Assembly: GCF_950023065.1 (NCBI RefSeq)
Contig: NC_088678.1
Coordinates: 41,716,580 to 41,780,579, forward strand
Direction of reading: 5' to 3'
DNA: 64,000 bases
Source of the DNA: Planococcus citri
Lineage: Eukaryota; Arthropoda; Insecta; Hemiptera; Pseudococcidae
Below, piece after piece: positions 27,501-39,500 of this stretch (its first letter is position 1; every line of letters starts with the position of its first letter). The notes under the pieces are model-generated. The model did not search any database and had not been told where the DNA came from. It was given only the letters and a program-made list of their open reading frames with translations. The position numbers were made by a program, and so were the translations under genes.

Positions 27501-30500
27501 AATAGCCATTATTCACGTTGTTATCGGATTACCAGCGACGAGCTAGGCTGAGTGGAGCACTGGAGAAAGGAAACGGTGCTACCGCGTATACCTACCTTGC
27601 CTACCTCTCAGCTACCTATCTCCTTATAGTATACCTACATACATGGCTGTGGACGCGGATACCCGGTGATTACACCGATATAAATTTTCAGTCAGGGAAA
27701 ATTCGTCTTCACTTCACCGAGATGAGATGCTATTGCTGCATAAGTGTACGTGCATGAGTGTGTTTTTTTTCTGCTGTTTCAATCGAGATTCTTATCGCGG
27801 CTGTATTGGCTTTTTTTCTAACCCTTTCCGCGCGGCGGGTTATTTCTTTTAAACCGGTTCCTTTATGTATACACAGTGCTGGCGCTCGAGTCGGTACGAC
27901 GTATACGCCTTTTTTTTTTTGCCAGCATTAACAGCATCGTCGGCAGCAGCAGGGTATGAAAGATGCTGTGGCTTCTTGGTGTTTTTTTTCTCTTCTTATC
28001 TGCTGCCCGTGTCCATGTGGATGGTAAATGATGCGTGGATGTATCATATAGTTGAAATGTGTACTAATATTTCATCTGACATTGGACCTGCCGGTTATAA
28101 AAGATCGCGAATGATGAGTAGTGAGGGTATAAAGTTGGATGAATTTTTAGGTCATCGGCTAGTGCATTGGCACTATATGTATTGTAGTTAGGTGTTTCAA
28201 TCATTGGGAGGTGTATGGTGTTGGTGATTGGTTTCACGCTAATTGTAAAAGATAAATACATATACGAGCGTATACGAGTGACTGAGAACGTACCGAATAG
28301 GTTATGTAAGTGTCCCCATTTCTACACACTTATGTACCGTAGGTTCGATGAGCTTGAGAACCCTTTCGTATTGGCGTGGCGTTTGGCAAGTGGTGCGGTG
28401 CTGTGCTGTGCTGTGCAATGCCGTAGATGAAGATATGCATTATACGAGAGATGGATATCGCGTGTTTTGTGCGCGTAGAGTACGCGGAAATTGCATCGTG
28501 TATAGCAAAATGTCGCCATGGGCGACAATCGCGGAGCTGTAGTTACAAATCGCGAACGCGAGTGCGAGTTGTCTCGAGTGACGTAGAAAGTTAATTATGT
28601 GCAGTAGATAAAGCGGACGAGAGATAAAGAGAGGCGGGTAGGAAGAACTGTGGTGAAATGTTTACATTTCTTTCGTTTTGAATGTGAATATTGTGATTGA
28701 AAATTGGCAAGACGAATCGTCCTCCTCTAAATCGAACACTTCGTATTGCTGCAGGTATTCAACACCTTTAATATTTTCATAATTGCTTTCCAATCTCAAA
28801 GGTCCAAGAAGCACAACTGACCCTTTAAACATTAGAAATTCCAGCACTTACGCAATCATATTGCGGACATCCCAAACACCATATACGAGCGTGCAAAAAG
28901 GCAAAAGAAAGCCGAAACGACGCCACATCCGCGCATCAGGTGCAACTTGTCGTAAATTTCATCCGAAGGGGTGAAAACTCATCCCCGTTTGCATAACACC
29001 GCCGCGGCCGCGTCGCGTCGCTTGCACTTCGTCTAAAGCAAACACATTAGGTACCGTCGTACTCGTACGTTGTATGCGCTTCCCCTGCCGTCTCATCAGT
29101 TCGCACTTCGCTGTAATATGCTTTTATTCATTTATATGTACTACGAGTATGAAATACGAAGTACGAAGTGTATGTAGAGTAGACTAGAGACTACGTAACA
29201 TACGTAGGTAGGTAGGTAGATAGATAGGCTACGTACACACAGACGTGCCAGTAGCACCTGCATACTTAATCATCGTCGTTCGCGAGGAGTAAAACACGTT
29301 TGTTTTCTTGTCATCCCCTGCTCCTTATCCATCCAGCGACTGCGTTATCATTAAAATATACTCTTTCATAAATGTCTACTAATTTATAAACGATCGTCGG
29401 ATATATCGCGGGTTCGCGGCCACCGCGACGAACGTGTAATTGCGGTATAGAGGGTAAAGAGGGAAATGTAGCTCGTAGTGCTCGTACATGAACCAATATG
29501 TATAATTCGTCCTAACAATACCAGTGTATTTGCATCATCGACGATTCTTCGTCTCTCTTTCAGTCTGTTTTTTCGTCTACTTTTCTGGGCTTTTTTAAAA
29601 ATTTTGCAAAAGAGTTTTCAAAAGGTGGAAAAGAAAAGTCATTAACTCAGAGTTGTTCGACTCTTTTTTAAAATTTAGAAAAAAGTTTAAACTGGTTCAG
29701 TCGCAACTTTCTTCATAATATTATGAGTTGAATCAAATCAACTGAAGAGTTGATGAATAGAATTGAAAGTTTTTTTAAAAAAAAATTCTGAACGTTTTGT
29801 CCAATTACGCAATCGGGAGATTTCTTGGATTATTTCCACGCCTTTGAGGGGAAATATGAAAATTATGGATGTGGTTTTGAGAAGTTTATGAATTTTTGAA
29901 AATTTCTGCGGACCTGATCAATTTCTGCGCCTCTTTCAGAGATTTGAACGTGAAAGAGAAATGTTTATCTTTTAAGAGAACTTCCGAATTGACTGGGGGC
30001 GGTGGAGTGGTTTTGGGAGATCAATGTTTGGTCAACAATCAATTATTTTCTTGTAGTATTTTATGGATTATGAAAAAGCATTCGATTGTGTCAACCATGA
30101 AAAAAGTTGAGAATCCTGAAGTGAAGAGATACAATGCTGATGATGAAGACCTGCAAATAGTAAAGAACTTGTACTGGAATCCAAAGCTCAAATATGAAAA
30201 TTAGGACGGAGTATTCCAAAAATAAGTGCAGTATGAAAGAGGGACATGAAGTAGCGATGCCCCCTCTCAACAAGAGTCTTCGACATATGTGCGGAGTAGA
30301 TCATTAAAGAAGTGCAAATTGAAAAATATTGGGCTAAATAATAAATGAGATAAGCTGTGGCTTTTTCACATCAAAATTACTACTGTTTTGCTTCTTGAAA
30401 CTACAAATTTAGAAAAGCTTTTGCCCGAGCGAAGGAAACAATTTCAAAAAACCATTGATAAAATTAAAAAAAATTGAGATAAGAAAAACAAAATTTCTTA

Positions 30501-33500
30501 CATTAAAATTGATATTGTTCTACTTTTCGAACTAATATTTTCTAAAGCTTTTGCCCTCGCTTCGTTTGGGATTCTTTTCTTTTCTTTTTCAAAATTGAAA
30601 TTCTTGAAAAAAATAAATCAACTTAGTATTCAATTTTTATAGCTTCAAAGTGAAAAAATAAAATTCTCGCAAACTTCTCGAAGTACAGTTTTTCAATAGT
30701 TTTCACTTTTACTGGCGCATATTCTCTGACTTTTTTCAAAAAAAATCAAAATTCACATCCTAAAAAAATCTTTCCAATTCGAAAATTTTAAAACCCAAAA
30801 AACAAACTCTTTGCATTGAAAAACATTGTTTTTTTTATAAAATTCTCTTAAAATACGAATTTCCCAAAGTTTTTCGGGCCTTACTCTTTTTTTTTTTAAG
30901 TCTCGTTTTCAAGTCTTTTGAAATCAAATTTTCAAAAACTTTCACCCTTGCTTCGCTCGGGCCAATTTTTTTCTTCTTTTAAAATTGAAAAAAAATCACA
31001 TTTGAGCCTCCAAAAATTCAAAACAGAAAGTGAAAATTTTTGTAAGTCTTATGATTATGACATCAATCAGCAAAATGGATATTTTCCCCCTATTTCTGTT
31101 GACCAATTTTCAATCAAACCCCCTCCCCCTCTCAAAAGACCTCTATGAGCAAATCATATTCGTTCCGGTCTCGCATTGGCTCTTGACGGCCCAGACCACA
31201 CTGCTCAGCAAGTTCAAATTGTGATCTTTGTGGCCGAAATGACATGATACACCCCCTCCCCTCTATGTAGATTCAAAGTATGACTATTAAAAATATATTG
31301 TACGAAAAAAATACGATAAAAGTACGAAAAAGGTACGAAATTTTGTTTTTTGGATTTAGTAGACAGAGACACCCTGATCACTGATAAGGTTCGGATATGC
31401 TCGGAAGGGTTTGTTGAATCCTGATTGAACATCGGTTAGCTTCGTGCACCTTCTGTGGTTCACTTTTACTGCACCCAGATGCAAATTTCCCATTTCTTTT
31501 GGGCATCCCAGAGTTTATCTGTTACGCATAAAGACGATTTTTTTTTCATGGAAATACATGGAATTGCCTTCAAAGTTCATAAAAAACTGTTGGAATTTGT
31601 GTGAAACTCAAGAAATTGTCAATCAGGGTGTCCACAAGCCTGGAAAACCTGGAAAAGTCAGGGAATTTTGTAATTTTCACGCAAAATCCCTGGAATTTTG
31701 AAAAAACGATTAATTGCAAATTTTGGATAAGGGCCTGTGATGAAAGGAAAACATGATTTTTTACATCTCGAAACACAAATTTTCAAAAGCTTTCGCCCTC
31801 GCTTCGCTCGGGCTTCTTTCGAAAATTTCTAGATTATAAAAATCAAGTTTTAAAGCCAAAAAATGAACTCCTCATGAAAAAAAAAACAATATTGTTTTTA
31901 TGCATCTCGAAATACAAATTTACAAAAGCGTTCGCCCTCGCTTGGGCCTGTTTTCTTTTTCAAAATCAACTTCCTTCAAAAAAAAATGAAAATCCTAAAA
32001 TCTTAAAAGCCAAAAAAACTACTCGTTCTCACATAAAAAACCTCGTTTTTATGCCTCTCGAAATGCAAATTTTCATAAGCTTTCGCCCTCGCTTCGCTCG
32101 GGCCAATTTGTTCCTCCTTTTGGCATGAACAAATTTCAAATTTTGAGACCTCCAAAAATCCAAAATAGAAAAGAAAACTAAAATTTTTCTCGTTCCTTCT
32201 GAAAATGGAAACATTTTAACAGTTTTCGCTTTGAAAGAGTATACACATACAGTACCTTCTTTCTTCATTGAAAAAAAAGTCAGAATTTTCAGAAAATCGG
32301 GTGCTGAAATTTTGATTATGGTGATTTTGAAACTTTTTAAAATTTTTGATAGATCGATATTGAAGCTTTCAGATGGTTTCTTTGCAAAAATAACTTCTTT
32401 GCAATTCGTTGATTGGGTAATGGATATACTCATATCTTACATACAAATTTGAAGAAAAAAAAAGGAAAAGTGAATTCTGATAAGATTTTGTTGTTTCTCA
32501 GCGAAACCCTCTTGCAACCATACATTTACACACTTAGTATAATTATTACCAACAATGAGACTATACACCATTACAGGCTGCATATTGTTATCGTTTGTAC
32601 ACAGTACACATTATACTGGTAATAAGTATATCCGTGTGATATGTATGTGTTTTTCCCTGCGCAACATAATTATTATAATTAAACGCTGCTTAATTCTCGC
32701 GTTTAGTCCTAATTTTCTCGCGTACGTACTCGATTACCACACATGTATACGGTGGATGCGCCATGTGCACTGCATTCACATCAGAGTCCTGCACGGTAAA
32801 GTTAAAAGTTATCTGCGTTAGTCGGGTGTCGTGTGCGGTAAGCTACCAAATATAACTCATCCAAAAGCAGTTATATTAGCGTTAGCCTATGCGGATAATT
32901 TTGTAGTTAAAATGACTAAACTACCTGCGATTATACCGCGCTCTTATCGGAAATGTAATGTTCGATTCTGTCTTATCAGTTTGATGAGTCACCAAAATGT
33001 ATTGTTGAGACACCAGAGAACCGAATGCGGTTAACGTATGGTTATTAACCTAACTTACCGCTGGTTGCGCGCGCCGACAAAAGTAACTGCAGTTTGTAAC
33101 CTGTAGTTAAATTAGCCGATAGCTCCGGCGGTTATCCGGCTATTTTAACTTAACCGTGCAGTACTCTGATTCACATTTCCTAATGTGGTTGTGTTGTACT
33201 CGTACGTCTACGTATCAGAGTACTGCACGGTTAAGTTAAAATAGCCGGATAACCGCCGGAGCTATCGGCTAATTTAACTACAGGTTACAAACTGCAGTTA
33301 CTTTTGTCGGCGCGCGCAACCAGCGGTAAGTTAGGTTAATAACCATACGTTAACCGCATTCGGTTCTCTGGTGTCTCAACAATACATTTTGGTGACTCAT
33401 CAAACAGATAAGACAGAATCGAACATTACATTTCCGATAAGAGCGCGGTATAATCGCAGGTAGTTTAGTCATTTTAACTACAAAATTATCCGCATAGGCT

Positions 33501-36500
33501 AACGCTAATATAACTGCTTTTGGATGAGTTATATTTGGTAGCTTACCGCACACGACACGCGACTAACGCAGATAACTTTTAACTATACCGTGCAGGACTC
33601 TGCTACGTATACGTTGTACCTATATTTATTTTATGCTGTATAACGTGTAGTATTCGAATGTACGAGAGGAGTAACACGGTAAGTATAATATAGCGATGTC
33701 GATAAGAAGGCGTTCATGAATTACTTACTTACTGTGTTCGTATTCCCCTCGTCGCTTGGAAATGACCGTTTCATTGTCGTTAATGGGTAATTTTATGTGC
33801 GAAGGTTATGCGCTCTGGAATTGTTTTATTACTACATGGCTAAATATGACGTACGAGTAGATATGTATACTATGGGTAGGTATGGGTATGGGTATTAGTT
33901 AAGGTAGTCTACGTGTTTGCCACTGAAATTATTATGGTTATACGATCGACTATAATTTACAAATTCGACACGTACATGAATACTGATGAATACCTAAACG
34001 CAGCGGGTGTAGGAAATTAGGAATATGACATGAAGGGAGGAAGAACGAGTCGAATTTTTTTCAACTTCTGTTCGTATTTGCTTACTTGTCTCGAAAATCG
34101 ATGTTAATCGTATCAATATTTTTATTGAAGCAAATCGTAATCCACTAGTACCCTATTTCGATACCCTACTCAAAGTTTCCTATAATATGAGTCAATCGCA
34201 GCTTACTAGAGAAATCTTACGATTAGCACCGCCATCCATACATATACATAAGAATTCTCAAGTTAGGCCTGAATATCCTCGTATACGATGTGAAAATATA
34301 TACCGAGTATACAGGCAGAGCTATAGGCCAAGGGTGAAATTATTATCGCTTTTAAAGACATATGCCGGACCACTTGGCGTACGAGTGTAGTATATAAATT
34401 CCATTTCACTCGTCTAACATGTCAACCGCACAGTCAACCCTTTCGGCGTGAATTCTAGCGTAATAATTGCATCCCACCAAAACGAATACGAAATCTCTTC
34501 CCTTTCTGTTTCATTCTTACGCCACACCAGTAGTACTCTACTCGTACATACGTTCGTTCGTGTGTGCGTCTGTGTCATACACCACTCGTCAGTCACCCAA
34601 TTTTTGTGATAACGTTTTGTTTCTGATTCTGTGCAAATGTACCAAACGTTGACACAGTTGACACCGTGTCGAACGCCGCACTGGACGGCCTTGCGCTTTA
34701 ACCACCCTCTTGATCTGCGAATTTAGATGTCCGTTGCTTTTACGAGTATGCATCATTTAAATAAATTTATAAAATGACCGTACGGCCACCGAGGTTTTAA
34801 CCGTAGGTCTGGGCTTTTGAAGCAATTATGTAAAAAATGGGGTTCAGGAACAAGAAGACTCGAGACAAAATTTCCAATTTTTCATCAAGTTTTAAATTTG
34901 AAAATTCTTGACTTGGTTACCATATAAATTGTTCTTCCTTCATTCTTTTCTTATGAATGTAGATTAGATTTTTGCCTGAATTGCCGAAGAAAACCTGTGT
35001 TTTTTATTTCAGAATGCCTAAAAAGTCCAGTTTTTTGTCAAAATTGTCAGACAGTCATTTTTCCTACAGCATGTATTATAAGGATGACTTTTTTTGCCAA
35101 AATTATCATAAAGTCCTAATTATCACCATAATTGCTATGAAATTCTTGCTTTTTTGCCTAAATAGGTTCTTATCCAAAAAGGATTAATTTTTGCCTTCGT
35201 TGTCTATATAAAAGCTCCATTTTTTGTTAAAATTGGCAAAAAGTCTTAAATTGTGTCAAATCAGTTCTGTTTTTACCAAAATTGGCTACTAAAAGTTCTA
35301 TTTTTTCCAAAATTGTCAAAAAGTTTGGGTTTTTGTCAAAATTGTCAAAAGGTCTTGGTTTTTTGTCAAGACTGTCAAAAAGTCTTTTTTTTGCCTCAAT
35401 TGCCATAAGAAGTCCTGTATTCTGTTGATAATGTCAGTTTTGCTTTTTTAATTCCTCAATAAAACTTTATAGTTACCAATTTTTACATGAATTAATTTTT
35501 TTTTAATTTTCTCGTTTTTTCTGAAAATGGAAACATTTTAACAATTTTCTTTGAAAGAGTAGGTATACACCTTCTTTCCTAATTGAAAAAAAAACAGTAT
35601 TTTCAAAAATTTGGGTAAACTGAAATTTTCATTGTAGGCGTTTCAGACCATGCTTTTTCCGACGAACACCTCGAATGTTTGCCTTGTGATAAAAATCAAA
35701 CGGACATTTAGAAATACCGACACTAACATATGTATATTTATTATCAAACCAAATAATGTAGATGCTGAATTTAAGTTTTCGATTTATGGCTTTAACAAGA
35801 TTCAAGGGCTTATTTTCTTTGAAGAAATCATTTGATAAAATAAATAACAGAGTTGAAATTTGAGTGATTAGTAGAGATTTTTATATTCGTAAAAGAAGAC
35901 CTAAGAAGAAATTCAGCCCCTAAACAAACTCAGTTCAACTATCCTTGAAACACTTTCGATCAATTTAGACCCAAATTCTTGAATTTTTTCTTGTTAATTC
36001 AAATATAAAATTTTCTCTTGTAAATTTTGAAAGATTATAAAATAAAAAGTTTGTCGTTCGCCAGAATTGTCAGAAAGGTGATAAGCTCGAGTTTGTCGAT
36101 GTTTAATTTTATTTGGGCTCATTTTTTGCAGATTTTTCTGAACCTAGCTGATGGAAAATTTTACAACAAAAAAATCATCAAACCAATGAAAAATATAGTT
36201 ATTAAAAAAATTTACAAAAACACCTGAAAGTAAAATATAGAAATGAATACCTACTTGAGTAACATAATTTTCTAATCAATTTGAAACTTCATTATGGAGG
36301 CTCCAGGTCGGTTCTAATCTTGCACTGGTGGCTGAGGTTCAGCCGACTCTAGTGCCAGTTGATTTTCATCTTCCATCGGAATGTCTTCAGGATATCGAGG
36401 TGCGCAGGAATAGGTATTTGTTTTGCACCAGACTCAATATTAAATATTTCTGAGCGCATAACAAGTACTCAATACACAATTTCTAACAACCTCACTGAAT

Positions 36501-39500
36501 TAATTGCAATCCGTACAGCTTTACAAGTACTCAAAGAAAATGAGATCAAGAAAGTAAAATTACTGAGTGACTCCACTTATGCCATCAAAGCACTCAATAA
36601 TACTTGTTCACTATGGCAAACCAACAACTGGAAGAATTCAAGGAATAAACCAGTCTATCATGAACATCTATTCAAAGAAATTCTTGAACTTCGCAAAGAA
36701 TTCGACAACGTCGAATTTATTCATGTTTTTGCAAGAAAACATGAATTTACCAACATCATTGCTGATTCTTTATAGCCAAGAAAGCTGTATACACCATTGA
36801 ACAAGATACGCAAAAAATTGACAAAATGACACCACGTCAATTAATCGAGACTTTCATACGAAAGAAAAGACGATTAAGGAAAATTGAAGAAGAATATGCC
36901 TTCAATAAACATCACCCAGACCCAACATTTTTCAAAAAAGGCGATTGGGTTTTAATGGCTTTATCAATACAATCGATTCAGGAGCTCAAAAACAAGGTTC
37001 AGACTGAATCTCAGAATTCCACTTCAGTTTGATCAAATTTTGAGTTTTTTGTAAAAAATGATTCAAATTGGAATTTTATTTCTTAAAAAAATGAAAAATG
37101 AAATTCAGCTCCTAAAATTTAGTCTAAGGGGTTGCGTATTTTCAGGTGCTTTTTGAATTATTCTTTGCCTATAGTTCGAAAAATTTTCAGTTGGCTGCAG
37201 GGAAATATACCACTCCTTTCTTTTCAGGAGAAAATTAATTTTAATTGTTAAATGTTTCGTAATTTGAATTATGAAATCGAGATCCTATTGTTCATTTAGG
37301 AAAATTTTCCTATAATGAAAATTAGTATTTTTATATGTTTTTTAGCTATCATACTCATGGAAAAACTTTTTCTAATATTTGCTGCCCATTTGCCTGACAA
37401 TTTTACGTATGTAAAAGCATTAAGATTTCAAAAAAAAAAAAATCTTCATCAAATCACAAATAACTTTTTGCTTGAAACTTTTGCAGCATTCAACTTTTTC
37501 CATCTTTGAAATGTTGTTAAAGCTTTTTTCTTCCTCCCCTCCTCATCAAAGAATTATAAATCGACCTTGTTTTGAATACAAGAAAAAAAATGATATTACA
37601 AATTTAAATAAATACCGAACTCAGAGTAGGTACACTACTATAAATATACCCATACCAATGTTGAAATTCTAAAGATGGAATTCGATCCGGGTGTAATGCA
37701 CGTCTACATAGTACGTAATACGTATGCTGTGTGGCATGGCGTGCTCACTCGAGTACGTATAAAAAGAGTTATATAGAGAGAGGTAACGAGCTTCTTACAA
37801 GTTTAAGTTTCTTTTAAGGAATTCGTTTGGGGTGTACGATCAAAGGAAAAGCGAATACGCGAGATAATTACGTCCGAAAGGTTGTCTAATGTCTACACTT
37901 AGTAACTATACTTGTATCTTTTTCGATTTCGCCTTCCGAATTAATTACATTTTTCGTGTAGAACTGCTGCAGTCGCTCATGCGTACGTATCAGAAGCAAA
38001 CTTAAGCTAACAAAAGCTAAAATATTCGAGTTGTGCGCCCAAAAAAGACGAAAAGTCCAATCTCAAGTAGTTCTTCTTATACTCGCTCCAGCTCCAAGCA
38101 TAATATCTTCTCAGCAGTATGAGGCTGCAGGGTTTATTACTTTTTACACTCAGTATACGTTTGATAAAATCTATAAATTACGGATTAAGTGCAACGAATT
38201 GTACGGATTTAGGGTTCACGCAGCCGAGTCAACTGTGAGAAAGTTTTCGATAAGTGTGGTTTTTTTTTGCAAAAAAAAGTTTCCCAAGAAGGAGTTTTTC
38301 GTCGTGTTTTTTTTTTCTATCACCAAGTTTCTTAACGTCTTTAAATATTGTAGACGATCATTTCTATATAAAGTAGATATTTCATTACACGCCGTTAAAA
38401 AGGGGCAAAAATTCACTATAAGGAGGGAGTTGAGAACGGGATTTTTATTTTTATTTTAATGAAGTGTGAAGATGTGTGATTACCGAGAGTTATTTCAAGA
38501 TGTTGCTGATCGGATCACGATGGGAAATTCTCTTCATTAAACACGTGCCACGTGAACGATGAACGCTCGTGTGGAAACTTAAAACCGCGATCGCGATACC
38601 GCTATTGATATTATTGAAAGCTTTCTTCAATATGTACGAGTATTACACTTATTTTGATATCTTGAAAACGCACTTAAAGTGTTCAATTTTGGGTTTTGGA
38701 AAGAAAGTTGTGTATCATCGCGTGGCCAACATATTAAAGGGTATTTTATCGAAAAAGAAGGGCGATGAAAAGCAGTTATTCGCTGACTTTGTGGAAAGTA
38801 ATATGGGTAGGTAGACGATAAGGGGTGTGGTGTGGCCATTTTATTCTACGACACCAACGAAGCAATTCATCCTCTTCGGGGAAAATAATAACCTTAGCAT
38901 AGTTGCACTTGCACTCCCAAGTACCCCTTTTTCGACCTCTAGTGCGGACTTCCAATCCATTTAGGTGAGAAAAAAATGGGCAAATGGTTATTTTTTCGCT
39001 TTTTATAGCGAGACGATGATTTAAGAATTGCTGCCGATAGCATCCGTTACAGGAGACAAATATTAGTGAAAAAGTGACTTTATAGATGGAAAGGGGAAGG
39101 GAAGAGGGTGATGCTTATTGATAATTATGAATACCTATATTATGTAAACGCTTATATAAATTTTTTTTTAATTAATTTTTTCATCTTTTTTCTTGCAGAT
39201 CTAAAGAAAAAGAAGAATGGGAAACAGCCGGCTCCCATCGAGTTAATTACAATAAATTCAAGTCGTCGGCGAATAAAGTAAGTTTAATTTTTTTTCCCCT
39301 TGAATACATGTACATACTATACCGGGTGTCCTAGTTTGATTCGATGGTAGAAATTAAAGTCGTCTTTATGACATTGGTCTGAATTCAATTTTTTTATCGA
39401 CGTCTCTTCAGTGGACTATAAATTATAAAGACCATCTGTCATTGACTCCCAACAGCTCACCATGTCACTTGATGTTTATGGAGTGGACATAGATATGTTT

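Larger units (their letters stand above)
19895..39198 (+). other. Psc-like intron 3 (19.3 kb)
   Basis: No intact gene was found. Contents include a foldback at 25271-26195, a (TAGG)n tract at 27203, CpG-richer patches at about 24000-24140 and 28980-29050, a LINE fossil at 30.06 kb, CTCGCTTCGCTCGGGC repeats (30.4-32.1 kb), twin hAT MITEs (32.8-33.6 kb), an AAAATTGTC repeat field (35.0-35.4 kb) and an RNase H fossil (36.4-37.0 kb). The flanking exons join in phase, so no coding exon is missing. Confidence 0.75.

Noticed and set aside
32831..33034. 67-codon open frame, repeated at 33350-33553 on the other strand
   Set aside because: It lies inside the two MITE copies and is noncoding repeat sequence.
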